A DNA stretch of 64,000 bases from Gammaproteobacteria bacterium (GTDB taxonomy: Bacteria > Pseudomonadota > Gammaproteobacteria > Pseudomonadales > Azotimanducaceae): positions 89,561-153,560 of the forward strand of contig VXYL01000054.1 in the NCBI GenBank assembly GCA_009846005.1, written 5' to 3'. The translations under genes were made by a program, and so were the position numbers. Every line of letters begins with the position of its first letter. Position 1 is the stretch's first letter. Positions 43,130 to 51,807 of this stretch are shown here, piece after piece. Below the pieces are notes generated by a model, which saw nothing but the letters and a program-made list of their open reading frames with translations, did not search any database and was not told the origin of the DNA.

Positions 43130-44368
43130 TCAGTCGATGATCGCTTGCCGCACCGCGTTTTCGAAGTCGTACTGCGCACCCGGATGGGGTTGTTGCAGCA
43201 TGAGGACGCCGGCGAGTTCCTCGGCGGGGTCCGTCCAGGAACGGGTGCCGAACGCGCCGCCCCAGCCGAATGCGCCCGCACTGCGCCGGCTGTCGGCGGC
43301 GACCGGGTCGAGCACGACGGCGACGGTATAGCCGAAGCCCTGTCCCCTCGCGGTCTGCGTAAAGCCGCGATACAGATTCCCCAGGTGGTTGCTTGCCATC
43401 CATTCGACCGAGCGCGATCCGAGTAGACGATGGCCGAAAAGCTCGCCGCCGTTCGCCAGCATCTGTTCGAAATGGAGATAGTCCCTGGCGGTGCTTGACA
43501 GGCCGTAGGAACCGGAGAAGTAGGTGGTGTCGCGACTCCAACGCGATATGTCGCGTCCTTGGATGACAACTCTTCGCGATGCCTTGGGCGGCGGCACGTT
43601 GTAGTGCGTGTCGGTCATATCCAGCGGGTCGAAGATCCGCGTCTGCACGAACTCGTCGTAGGGCGTGCCGGAGACGATCTCGATGATGCGGGCGACGACA
43701 TCGAGCCCGGTTCCGCCGCTGTAGGTCCAGCGCGAGCCGGGCTGGAAGTCCAGGACTGCGGCGCCAAGCGTGGGAATGTAGCTCGCCAACGTCACCCGCT
43801 CTGCCGGTCGCGACTGGGCTGTTCCCAGACCGCCGCTGGCCAAGCCGGACGTGTGCGTCAGCAGGTGCTTGATCGTGACTGGCGTTTCGGCGGGAACCAG
43901 CCGGTGTTGCGGCGGATTGCGACGATCGATACGAAACGGGCTGATGTCCTCGTCCGCCGGTTCCTTCAACACGGCGACCTGCATGTCGGCAAACTCGGGA
44001 ATGTACTTCGACACCGGATCGTTCGGACGAATCAGACCCTCCTCGATCATCATCATCGCCGCGACCCCGAGAATCGGCTTCGTGGAAGACATCATGATGA
44101 AGATCGCATCCTCCGACATGGGACGTCCGGCCTCCACGTCCATCATGCCGTGCGCCTTGAAATGAACCACCTTGCCGCGGCGGGCGACGGCCGTTACCGC
44201 ACCCTGGATGTTGCCGGCTTCGATGTGCCGCGTCATCGCGGCGTCGATCCGCAGCAGCCGTTCCGTCGACATGCCGACCGACTCGGGTTCGGCATCCGGA
44301 ATCTCCGCGCCGCAGACTGCGATCGCCGAAAAGGCAGAAAGGGCAGCAAGCCATGTTCTCATTCGCAT
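43130..44368 (-). CDS. Exported serine hydrolase of the beta-lactamase fold
   Basis: A 412-aa protein with a signal peptide (MRMRTWLAALSAFSAIAVCGA), so periplasmic or lipid-modified. The nucleophile motif is SSTK in FIMMSSTKPILGV near residue 87. TYSGGTGLDVVARI supplies the Tyr-x-Gly second motif, and the late GFGYTVAVVLDP and GAFGWGGAFGTRSW fit the third. It is similar in layout to the neighbour at 41791, and the two converge. GGGGGA precedes ATG 44368. Probably an esterase or carboxypeptidase-like enzyme; true beta-lactamase activity is not implied. Confidence 0.89.
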   Translation of the reverse strand: MRMRTWLAALSAFSAIAVCGAEIPDAEPESVGMSTERLLRIDAAMTRHIEAGNIQGAVTAVARRGKVVHFKAHGMMDVEAGRPMSEDAIFIMMSSTKPILGVAAMMMIEEGLIRPNDPVSKYIPEFADMQVAVLKEPADEDISPFRIDRRNPPQHRLVPAETPVTIKHLLTHTSGLASGGLGTAQSRPAERVTLASYIPTLGAAVLDFQPGSRWTYSGGTGLDVVARIIEIVSGTPYDEFVQTRIFDPLDMTDTHYNVPPPKASRRVVIQGRDISRWSRDTTYFSGSYGLSSTARDYLHFEQMLANGGELFGHRLLGSRSVEWMASNHLGNLYRGFTQTARGQGFGYTVAVVLDPVAADSRRSAGAFGWGGAFGTRSWTDPAEELAGVLMLQQPHPGAQYDFENAVRQAIID

Positions 44369-44650
44369 CGTAGATCCCCCGTCGACAGTGTCAGGATTCG
44401 GGGGCGGGAGCCCGTTGTCAACCACAATGGGCGTTACGGCCGCAGGAGGGACCACTCCCGGCGCGCTGCCCCGTGCGTCCGAAGTCGATGGAGGTCGTCC
44501 CGCAAGGCGCGGTCGCGCCTCATCGTCTATCCTGCGCCTTGAGTCACGCGTGCATCATGTCGGAATGACTTCGACTCTCCGCACGTATACCGGCGCCCAG
44601 CCTCGTCGGTCGCCGCTAGGGTCGCTGCAAAACGCCTGCCTCGGCACTGG

Positions 44651-45574
44651 CTATCTTTTGGCCGGCAACTGCACTCCCGAATCCTGCTCATACGCAGAGA
44701 CGAATTTCTGGGCGCGCGCGACTTTGGCCCGTTCGTCGTCCTTGTCGATGTAGCCGGGTACGACGCCTTGCTGGGTGAGAATCGCGAACCTTGGCGGGTT
44801 TCGATCAAGCGCTTCTTGCGGGATCCGGCCGATGAAGTCCTCCGTGGCCCGAAGGAGGGACCGCACCATGAGAAGATGGACGCTGACCCGCAGCCCTGGC
44901 GCCACGCGATCATAGGCACCGTGCCAGGTATTCCCGTGAAAAACCACGAGCGAGCCTGCCGGCGCATCGACCGGGACGGCCCGATCGTTGCCACCTTCGC
45001 CAATGGAGGTTTCCCTCCGGACCGGGTTGCGGCACCACTTGTGACTACTGGGTACGAACGCCGTGCTGCCGTTGTCTCGGTTGAAGTCCGTCAGCGCATA
45101 GATGCCCTTGCATACCAAGGCTTGCTTTGGCAACGGTGACGGCAGCTGTGTATCCGTGTGCAACCGAAACCGGGTGGTGCCTGGCCCCTTCATGAAGGAA
45201 GTCAGGGATGACAGCACCACGTCGTAGCCACATAGGTATGTCGCCAAAGCGAGCAGCACCGGGTTCATCAGCGACTCCTCGAACACGGGATCCTCAAGCA
45301 GCAACGCCTTCATCGTGTCGCCGACCGGCGAATCGATCTGGCTCTCCGGTCTGCCCCGGTCGAGATCGGGCCGTTTGCCGTTACGCCGCTCGGCGATATC
45401 AAGACATGCCTCGAGCATCCGTTCGGCGAGTCCATTGGGGCTTGCGATTTCCGGCGGGATGACGCAGTAGCCGCGGGCATCCAGATCCTTCGCGTAGCGC
45501 TGCAAGCCGAGATCGTTGATCTCGTCCCAAGGGCGACCAAAGCTGCTGTCCGACGCGGATGTGGTTTCTGCCAT
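44651..45574 (-). CDS. Phytanoyl-CoA dioxygenase (PhyH) family protein
   Basis: A 307-aa iron/2-oxoglutarate dioxygenase of the PhyH family with an intact ligand set: FRLHTDTQLPSP gives His-x-Asp, and LVVFHGNTWHGAYDR with LRVSVHLLMV gives the distal His and the co-substrate Arg. ALTDFNRDNGSTAFVPSSHKW is the standard core. GGAG precedes the ATG. It differs from the other PhyH gene at 28023, whose motif reads HxH. Substrate unknown; fatty acyl, small-molecule or halogenation chemistry are all known in the family. Confidence 0.9.
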   Translation of the reverse strand: MAETTSASDSSFGRPWDEINDLGLQRYAKDLDARGYCVIPPEIASPNGLAERMLEACLDIAERRNGKRPDLDRGRPESQIDSPVGDTMKALLLEDPVFEESLMNPVLLALATYLCGYDVVLSSLTSFMKGPGTTRFRLHTDTQLPSPLPKQALVCKGIYALTDFNRDNGSTAFVPSSHKWCRNPVRRETSIGEGGNDRAVPVDAPAGSLVVFHGNTWHGAYDRVAPGLRVSVHLLMVRSLLRATEDFIGRIPQEALDRNPPRFAILTQQGVVPGYIDKDDERAKVARAQKFVSAYEQDSGVQLPAKR

Positions 45575-45826
45575 TGGTGCTCCGCCGTGCCGATCAACCG
45601 AGCCTACGCAGGACTATGGCGAGCCGCAAATCGAGTGGCAGCTGCGGTTTCGCGGAAATTTGGTTGGCCAAAGCGCCGATCCGGGCTCTTGTCAACGGTC
45701 GGGTCGTTCCAACCGACAACAGTCGGACGACCGGATGGCACTGCGTGGTTGCCGATCGGTGGAAGGGCTTTCGCGCACCCAGACACCTACCAATCATCGC
45801 TGGGGACGCGACATAATTCTCGTGAG

Positions 45827-46335
45827 CGACATAAATAGTTGTCTAACGTCCAGGATTCGTCCCGATCCGCCTCAGCAGGCGTTGACACTGGCGTACCCCC
45901 AAGTTCGTGCCGTAGGACTCGCGCAAGTGTGACGCAAGGAGTTTGCCGTTCCAGGTGTCTCCACTTAGTCCGAAAGCGCTCGGCGGAGCGTCTAAATCGT
46001 GTCTTAGCTCTGTCCGCTTGTGCGCGTCCAGGGATGGAGGCCGGCCCGGTCGGCTCGAATCCCGGAGACCCGGCAGGCCCTGATCCTCAAGGGTATTGGC
46101 CCACCGGCGCAACGTGCGCGGATCCTCGCCGAAGAGGTCGGCAACCTGTGTCGGGCCAAGTCCGCTGGCCATGAGCAGCAGGCCGTGCAAGCGGTGTTCG
46201 TAGCGGGATGCCGCAGACCGCCTAACCTCCCGCCGCAGCATGTCCCGCAGCTTCATGCGCACGTCATCATGGCGTTGTTGTCGTCTCTCGTCCACCAAAC
46301 TAGCGTAGCACAAAAAGGATCAACAATTTAAGTCG
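45827..46335. mobile_element. Internally deleted IS630-like element (509 bp) with imperfect terminal inverted repeats
   Basis: Left end CGACATAAATAGTTG (45827-45841) and right end CAACAATTTAAGTCG (46321-46335) are inverted repeats matching at 13 of 15 positions. Between them lies only the HTH half of an IS630-type transposase. A full element would be about 1.1 kb, so the catalytic half appears lost. The left end is preceded by a partial copy of its own tip (GCGACATAA at 45808 and 45826). Confidence 0.65.
45843..46295 (-). pseudogene. IS630-type transposase N-terminal HTH remnant
   Basis: The frame encodes about 150 aa matching the helix-turn-helix and winged-helix half of IS630-family transposases (MASGLGPTQVADLFGEDPRTLRRWANTLEDQGLPGLRDSSRPGRPP, then TWNGKLLASHLRESYGTNLGVRQCQRLLRRIG). 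The DDE catalytic domain that should follow is missing: the frame stops at a TAG lying against the left terminal repeat. The start is uncertain (GTG 46295, TTG 46313 or ATG 46256; none has a good ribosome site). It may still bind the element ends as a DNA-binding fragment, but no transposition activity is expected. Confidence 0.75.
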
Positions 46336-46616
46336 TCATCGGCCGGTAGTGGCGTGTGGCGCAACCATGACTACTGCTTGGTAGTCGCTGGGTTTTCGGC
46401 GGTAGTCGTGGCGGGTGCGGCCTGGCAACCGCTCAAACACCAATCGCGGATGTTGTTCGCACTATGCGGCATGCGTACGGTTGCCCCGGTTTTCGCTGGG
46501 CCGGTGTCGATACTGCGGCCTGGCCCAACGGTGGCTGCTGGGGAGCGCATGTACGAACGGGTTGGATCGCCGCGGCGTCGGACGACGTGGGGCGCGCATG
46601 ACGAATTTGCCGGATC
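46336..46616. other. Intergenic stretch between IS remnant and peroxidase gene
   Basis: About 280 bases with no convincing ORF, repeat or hairpin. It probably carries the promoter of the peroxidase operon, but no clear -35/-10 pair was found. Confidence 0.5.
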
Positions 46617-47612
46617 ATGACCAGCCCGGGTACGCACTCGACGCTCGTGAACGGAGCCTACGTCGCTGTGGCGACGGCTGTCGTGTGTTTGTCGGTAGTG
46701 GGTCCCATGCTGGCCGCTGACAACGGGTCTGAACCCATCAAACCGATTCCGACGAACGGTCAATACGACGCCTCGAAGGTATCGCTCGGTCGGCTGCTGT
46801 TTCACGACCAACGACTGTCGAAGGACGACTCGGTGTCGTGCGCGAGCTGCCACGATCTGGCGTCGGGCGGCGACGATGGGCGCCGCGTGTCTTTCGGCGT
46901 CGATGATGCAGAGGGCACGATCAACGCGCCTACGGTGTTCAACGCCGGGTTCAACTTCAAGCAGTTCTGGGACGGCCGCGCCAACAGCTTGGAAGACCAG
47001 ATCGACGGTCCGGTGCAGTCGTCCGTCGAGATGGCAAGTCTCTGGCCGGATGTCGTCGCCAAGCTCTATCAGGAGGACACCTACCCGGCTCTTTTCGATG
47101 CGATCTACCCCGACGGCATCAACCGTGCGAACGTCAAGAACGCGTTGGCCGAGTTCATGCGCTCGCTGAATACGCCAAATAGTCGCTTTGATCGTTGGCT
47201 CCACGGCGACGAAAGCGCGCTCAACGACGAGGAGGCGCGGGGCTACGGTCTGTTTAAGTATTACGGCTGCGTGTCCTGCCATCAGGGTGCCGCCGTCGGC
47301 GGAAACATGTTCCAGGTGTTCGGCGTGCTCAATGAGTACTTCAAGCGACGCGGCAACATCACCGAAGCCGACATGGGGCGGTACAACGTCACCGGCAACG
47401 AAGCGGATATGCACGCGTTCAAGGTTCCGAGTCTGCGCATGGCGGCCCATACCGCCCCTTACCTTCACGACGGCAGCGCCGCCACGCTGCGCGATGCTGT
47501 CGACATCATGTTCGAATTCCAGCTGGGCAGAGAGGCGCCCGACGAGGACAAGGACGCAATCGTCGCCTTCATCAAGACACTCGCTGGGGAGTGGGAGGAG
47601 CAATGGCAATAA
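46617..47612 (+). CDS. Di-heme cytochrome c peroxidase (CcpA/MauG family)
   Basis: A 331-aa periplasmic di-heme protein. A signal segment (AYVAVATAVVCLSVVGPMLAA) precedes two heme c sites, CASCH (about residue 75) and CVSCH (about residue 220). FHDQRLSKDDSVSCASCH, RNAPTVFN-like INAPTVFNAGFNFKQFWDGRA, and HAFKVPSLRMAAHTAPYLHDG are family signatures. It may reduce hydrogen peroxide or, as in MauG relatives, carry out other oxidations. The next gene overlaps by 10 bases and encodes a kinase-like sensor, so peroxide or redox sensing is an attractive inference. Confidence 0.92.
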   Translation: MTSPGTHSTLVNGAYVAVATAVVCLSVVGPMLAADNGSEPIKPIPTNGQYDASKVSLGRLLFHDQRLSKDDSVSCASCHDLASGGDDGRRVSFGVDDAEGTINAPTVFNAGFNFKQFWDGRANSLEDQIDGPVQSSVEMASLWPDVVAKLYQEDTYPALFDAIYPDGINRANVKNALAEFMRSLNTPNSRFDRWLHGDESALNDEEARGYGLFKYYGCVSCHQGAAVGGNMFQVFGVLNEYFKRRGNITEADMGRYNVTGNEADMHAFKVPSLRMAAHTAPYLHDGSAATLRDAVDIMFEFQLGREAPDEDKDAIVAFIKTLAGEWEEQWQ

Positions 47613-49201
47613 CCTCGAGATCGATATTGGTCGGCATCGCCTTTTCAGTGGTGATCGTCTCTGCGAGCGCGGTTCTTTACGCGATGGCGCAGCAGAACGA
47701 CCCGCAGCCCTATCGCGGTTCAATCGCTCAGGTTCGTCAGGTCCAGCAGCTGGCTGCGGAATGGAGCGTCGAGACGGCCCGGGTGCGGTCGGACCCGTTG
47801 GCGGACTACGACGCCTTGGTCGCCTTCATCCCGCAGATGGAGACGTTGAAGAGCGGGTTGCTGGATACGATCCGCGGGATAGCCGACGTTCCGGATCGTC
47901 TTGCCAACGATGTGAGCGCCTACGCGAGCGCGATCGACGCCAAGGAGGAGCGCATCGAGCGCTTCAAGACCGCGAATTCCGTGGTCCGAAACTCGACGCG
48001 CTACCTGCCGCTGGCGGCGGCCAACATCGTCCAGAATGCCGAAGCGGATACGGATCTTGCGCGGGAGGTGGGGACAACGGCGAATGAGATCAACGACTAC
48101 CTGGCCGCTCCCACCGACGCGGCAAAGGGTCGACTCACCGCCGTGGTCGAGCGACTGGGTCAACGAGCCGAACGCCTCCCCAACGGGCTCGCCAACGCGG
48201 TGACCAACTTCACCTCCCACGCAAGGGTACTGCTTGATCGGCAAGGCCCGATGGACGAGATCTTCGAGCAGGCGACGTCGAGCGACATCTCCAACATGTC
48301 GGCTCGATTGATCACCGATCTCGGCACCGAGCTTGGACGTGTCGAGCAACGCAGCACCTGGTTCATGAACGGAATGCTCGGGGCTGCGGCGGCGTTGCTG
48401 CTGGTTTGGATCGCTGTCGCCGTGCTGCGCAAACCCGATGCGACCAAGGTTGTCCACCCCTCTGCCGGTGCCCGGCGCGGTGCCGTGGTCGCGACCGCGG
48501 CGCAGACCGCATCGGTCAGCGAGCGCGACGCCGTGGTAGCCGAGAAGCTGTTGATGACGCAACGGATCCTCTCGGGAGCGATCGGCGAGCGCATCGCCGC
48601 GGCATCCAGCGGCTTGGCCGCAAGCGCCGACGCGTTGCCGATCGAGAATGGCGCCGCCGACGACATGCGCCGGCAGGCGCGAGAAATCGCCGCACTGGCG
48701 GAGCGTCTGTCGTCGGTCAGCAACAAACAGGACGTGAGCTACGACCTGCTCGACATAAACGACTGCATCCCCGACATCATCGAAACCACCGGTGCGGAGG
48801 GCGTTGCGACGGTAACGACTGAGTCGGCGGATGTGCCTGAGGTCTTCGCGTCAAAGACCGAAATCTGCCTGATGTTGGAGAAGATCCTCGAGAACTCGGT
48901 TCAGGCGATCCAGGAAAAGGACTTTGGTGACGGCGACAACAAGGGCGAGATCCGAATCACCACGGACGGCGACGACGAGAAGGCGACCGTGACCGTGTTC
49001 GACAACGGCCACGGGATGACTGCCGACGTGCGCGCGCGGATGTTCGAGCCGTTCTACACGTCGAAGGATGATCGCGATGGCGTCGGTCTAACCACGACCC
49101 GCCATTTGGTGGAGAAATACGGAGGCACGGTCTCGGTCAGTTCGCATGTGGGCGGGGGAACGGTCACCCGCATCGAGTTGCCCGGGATGGTGGCGCGATG
49201 A
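47603..49201 (+). CDS. DAHL-domain histidine kinase-like ATPase without a recognisable H-box
   Basis: A 532-aa membrane protein. An N-terminal helix is followed by a long alpha-helical periplasmic region resembling the DAHL sensor domain (QVQQLAAEWSVETARVRSDPLADYDALV). A second helix (NGMLGAAAALLLVWIAVAVL) precedes a C-terminal GHKL ATPase with N-box ILENSVQAIQEKD, G1 DNGHGM, FEPFYTSK and G2 GVGLTTTRHLVEKYGG. The dimerisation region (about 320-370) lacks the usual His-Glu phospho-acceptor, so direct autophosphorylation is doubtful. It overlaps the peroxidase gene by 10 bases, and the next start lies in its stop (ATGA). GGGAGG lies upstream of ATG 47603. Confidence 0.82.
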   Translation: MAITSRSILVGIAFSVVIVSASAVLYAMAQQNDPQPYRGSIAQVRQVQQLAAEWSVETARVRSDPLADYDALVAFIPQMETLKSGLLDTIRGIADVPDRLANDVSAYASAIDAKEERIERFKTANSVVRNSTRYLPLAAANIVQNAEADTDLAREVGTTANEINDYLAAPTDAAKGRLTAVVERLGQRAERLPNGLANAVTNFTSHARVLLDRQGPMDEIFEQATSSDISNMSARLITDLGTELGRVEQRSTWFMNGMLGAAAALLLVWIAVAVLRKPDATKVVHPSAGARRGAVVATAAQTASVSERDAVVAEKLLMTQRILSGAIGERIAAASSGLAASADALPIENGAADDMRRQAREIAALAERLSSVSNKQDVSYDLLDINDCIPDIIETTGAEGVATVTTESADVPEVFASKTEICLMLEKILENSVQAIQEKDFGDGDNKGEIRITTDGDDEKATVTVFDNGHGMTADVRARMFEPFYTSKDDRDGVGLTTTRHLVEKYGGTVSVSSHVGGGTVTRIELPGMVAR

Positions 49202-50385
49202 ACTCGCGCCTACAGGAGAGGCGTAAGCTCGGCGGGCTGCGATGGTATGTACCGCTGCTCCTGATTCCAATCCCGGTGTTGATTTCCCTCGGAATGCGCG
49301 TCCAGGGAGCGGATGATGCGCCGTCGTCGGCGGACGCGCCGTGTTCCGCTTCCGAGATCGTTCACCGCGCCGTCCTTCTGCTTGACCTCCGCAAACCGGT
49401 GGATGAAGCCCACGCGTCGTTGCCCGGTCGTCTGCTTGACGACGTAACCATCGACCTTTACGCCGACACGGAGCTGGCCGTGTATTCGGTAAGCCCCTTC
49501 GCCGAGGCACCGCGTACGTTGCTCGGCCGCCTTTGCAAGCCGTACGACAACGGCGAACTCCTGGTGCAAGCCGCCAAGCATCAGCGCAACACGATCGGGG
49601 ACTGCGGCGACTTACCGGCCCAGATTCCGGCGGCGAGTCGTGCGGACGCCCGGCAGTTCTGCGAGCAGCGCAATGTGCTGCGGCGACGGATAGATGCGCT
49701 CGTCGCGCAGAGCGAAGGAAGCACAGCAACGAACGCGTATCTGGTTGAAGCGCTCGAGGAGACGACGCGAGACTTCGCAGACTCGTCGGTACCCACGTCG
49801 CTTTACGTGTTCTCGGATATGATGCAGCACGCCAAATGGTATTCGCACGTCGATGTGCAGCCCGACGCGTGGGAGTTCGAGACCTTCGTTGCCGCTCGCG
49901 GATCCCAGGGACCGGGCATCGAACCCCTTGCCCGACCGTCGACCGATTTGCCGGTCAAGATCTTCTACGTCGCCCGTGCGGGCACGACGGACAACCCCGA
50001 ACTACGGCGCCGGCACCAGGGGTTTTGGCAAACCTATTTCGAGAATGCTGACTTGCACTTCGACGATCAGCCCACCATGGCCGGGTACGCATCCAAGACG
50101 CTGATGGATATTCCGACGCCCATGGAACTTGCGGCCTACGAACGCGAGCAGCTCCGCTACCAGAGCGAACTCGTTGAAAAGGAGCGTGCCGAACTCGAAC
50201 GTACGCGCGTTGAGTTCGAGCAGGAGCGTGCGGATTTCGCGGAGCGCCAGGAACAGCTCGCGCAGTTGCAGCGTCGACTCGCCGAGGAACAGCGCGAACT
50301 CGCCGCAAAGCGACGCGAAGTCGAAGCGCAGGACCAGCTGAGCGAGACCCGCCGAGTTGGCGAGACTACCGACCAAGATGCTTGA
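49198..50385 (+). CDS. Membrane-anchored vWA-like protein with C-terminal coiled coil
   Basis: A 395-aa protein with a membrane helix (WYVPLLLIPIPVLISLGM) near the N-terminus. The middle resembles a vWA-like fold without a metal-site DxSxS (HRAVLLLDLRKPVDE, LYADTELAVYSVSPFAEAP, and later TSLYVFSDMMQHAKWYS). Residues about 300-375 are a highly charged coiled coil (EREQLRYQSELVEKERAELERTR). No family name can be given with confidence. The start overlaps the stop of the kinase-like gene (ATGA), so it is a stoichiometric partner in that operon. A scaffold or signal-transmitting role is inference. Confidence 0.72.
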   Translation: MNSRLQERRKLGGLRWYVPLLLIPIPVLISLGMRVQGADDAPSSADAPCSASEIVHRAVLLLDLRKPVDEAHASLPGRLLDDVTIDLYADTELAVYSVSPFAEAPRTLLGRLCKPYDNGELLVQAAKHQRNTIGDCGDLPAQIPAASRADARQFCEQRNVLRRRIDALVAQSEGSTATNAYLVEALEETTRDFADSSVPTSLYVFSDMMQHAKWYSHVDVQPDAWEFETFVAARGSQGPGIEPLARPSTDLPVKIFYVARAGTTDNPELRRRHQGFWQTYFENADLHFDDQPTMAGYASKTLMDIPTPMELAAYEREQLRYQSELVEKERAELERTRVEFEQERADFAERQEQLAQLQRRLAEEQRELAAKRREVEAQDQLSETRRVGETTDQDA

Positions 50386-50426
50386 AAACCGTGGTGAAGT
50401 CAGTTGTGCGGAAGCCGCGGCTGAAC

Positions 50427-50457
50427 CGGTTGGCGAATCGCTGACCAACGCCAACCG
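50427..50457. promoter_or_regulatory. 9-bp perfect hairpin between operon genes
   Basis: CGGTTGGCG (50427-50435) pairs exactly with CGCCAACCG (50449-50457) across a 13-base loop. No T-run follows, so a factor-independent terminator is unlikely. It may separate the helical-repeat gene from the upstream operon or serve as an operator. Confidence 0.5.
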
Positions 50458-50559
50458 ATTTGCCTGCGTACTGACAACGTGTGTAAGGACGAGAAGAACG
50501 CAACGATGATGTTAACAACGACGCCGTTTCGATCCGGTTCATTGGATTCCAAGAACAGC

Positions 50560-51546
50560 ATGCGCCTTACCCTCCGCTCACGAGTCGTGGTGACCGTGTT
50601 CGCGTTCTGCGTCGTGCTTGTCGGCACACCCGGCAATGCGGTGGAGGGAAGGAGTTGGGTGGAGATAATCACCGACTGGTTCGACGACGAGGACGTCGGG
50701 GCGACCCCCCGCCTCCTGTTCCGCGCAACCGAGAATCTCATTGCCGAGATCCGCATCCTGCGGGAGGAACTGGGGGTCGACGACTTTCAGGCCCAAGCGG
50801 GAACCGAAGAGTACCGCACCCCGGTTCACGTCTACGCCAAGACGCTGGAGGTGATGTCGAAGGTCTCCCGTGTGCAAAGGCGTCTCGGCATCGATGCTGT
50901 CGAAGTCGGTCATGTTCCCATCAAGAACGTCGGACCTAGAGATGTCTTGGACAACTTGGCGGCGATCTTGGCCGAGTTGCGCAAGATCAAGGCTCGGTGG
51001 GTCATCGAGCGTTCCATCGACGCGGCACCGTTCGTAGGCGGCATCACGCCGTCGACGCCGTCGATGATCTACAAGAATCTCGCCCATGCGTCTTTCCTGC
51101 TTGACGGCCTGGTCGGACGACCGCTTGCGCCGAACGACGTTTACGTGAACGCGCGGTGCCTTCTCGACGAGTTGGCGCTCATCGCGGCCAGGCTGGGTGC
51201 CCCTTTCACATTGGATGTTCCAAGTGTCGAAGGGAGAAAGTCACTCGAGGATGTCGCCCAGGTGGTTCGGCGGGCGAGTTACGAGATGGTCAACCTGCAA
51301 ACCCGACTAGGCATGGACGTGTCGAACGTGCCGAACCCGACGTTGGTTCGTTCAGACCCCTCCGAGGTCTACGACGCGACGAACATGCTGCTAGCGGAAA
51401 TGGGGCGGATCAAGCACCACTTGAATATCCACGCTACGCACCCGGTGCGACCGGAACCTCACGACAAGGTACCAACCGACGTATTCGCCCAGATTCTGCT
51501 CGTCATCGAGAACCTGAACACCATTTCGCGCTCGGCGAATTCGTAG
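50560..51546 (+). CDS. Exported helical-repeat protein of unknown function
   Basis: A 328-aa protein from ATG 50560 (in-frame starts at 50479 and 50506 lack the clear leader). A signal peptide (RSRVVVTVFAFCVVLVGTPGNAVEG) is followed by about seven diverged repeats. Each begins with a short Pro-x-x-Val/Leu turn and continues into an amphipathic helix ending in Leu-Gly-Val/Ile: TPRLLFRATENLIAEIRILREELGV, TPVHVYAKTLEVMSKVSRVQRRLGI, DPSEVYDATNMLLAEMGRIKHHLNI, VPTDVFAQILLVIENLNTI. No enzymatic motif is present. It looks like a periplasmic scaffold or binding protein. Unknown family; position suggests a role with the preceding kinase-like operon. Confidence 0.7.
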   Translation: MRLTLRSRVVVTVFAFCVVLVGTPGNAVEGRSWVEIITDWFDDEDVGATPRLLFRATENLIAEIRILREELGVDDFQAQAGTEEYRTPVHVYAKTLEVMSKVSRVQRRLGIDAVEVGHVPIKNVGPRDVLDNLAAILAELRKIKARWVIERSIDAAPFVGGITPSTPSMIYKNLAHASFLLDGLVGRPLAPNDVYVNARCLLDELALIAARLGAPFTLDVPSVEGRKSLEDVAQVVRRASYEMVNLQTRLGMDVSNVPNPTLVRSDPSEVYDATNMLLAEMGRIKHHLNIHATHPVRPEPHDKVPTDVFAQILLVIENLNTISRSANS

Positions 51547-51725
51547 ACCAAGCGCCGGAAGCCCCACCGTCCAATCCCAACACCGTCGCAGGCCTCCTCG
51601 GCTTCGACGGGTGGGTGCCGAGCCACCGGCTTCGAGTTCCGTTGTTCGGGCCGATGTGCGTCTGCGATCAATTTTGGGTGATCTCCAAGCCGGCGATGTG
51701 TGCGGCCGCGCGTGGCCAGGGCGCG

Positions 51726-51750
51726 AAAACCTTTAACCGTGCATTAAAAT
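51726..51750 (+). promoter_or_regulatory. Upstream box shared by the two MalT-like regulator genes
   Basis: AAAACCTTTAACCGTGCATTAAAA lies 58 bases before the first regulator start. A related sequence (AAAAAGCGTTTGACCCGTGAATTGA, 54684-54708) precedes the second. The shared core is CCGTG-N-ATT-N-A. It may be a common promoter or operator. Confidence 0.4.
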
Positions 51751-51807
51751 CAAGACCGCTGCCGTTGCCTGAAGTCGGCACACCGCGCATTCGAGCAGTC
51801 TGGGCGG

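Noticed and set aside
41791-44368. Two serine hydrolases as antibiotic resistance beta-lactamases
   Set aside because: They have the fold and Ser-x-x-Lys motif, but length and flanking motifs fit the esterase/peptidase-like family; resistance is not supported.
46371-47723. 450-aa minus-strand ORF
   Set aside because: Antisense to the di-heme peroxidase with both heme motifs; Arg/His-rich shadow translation.
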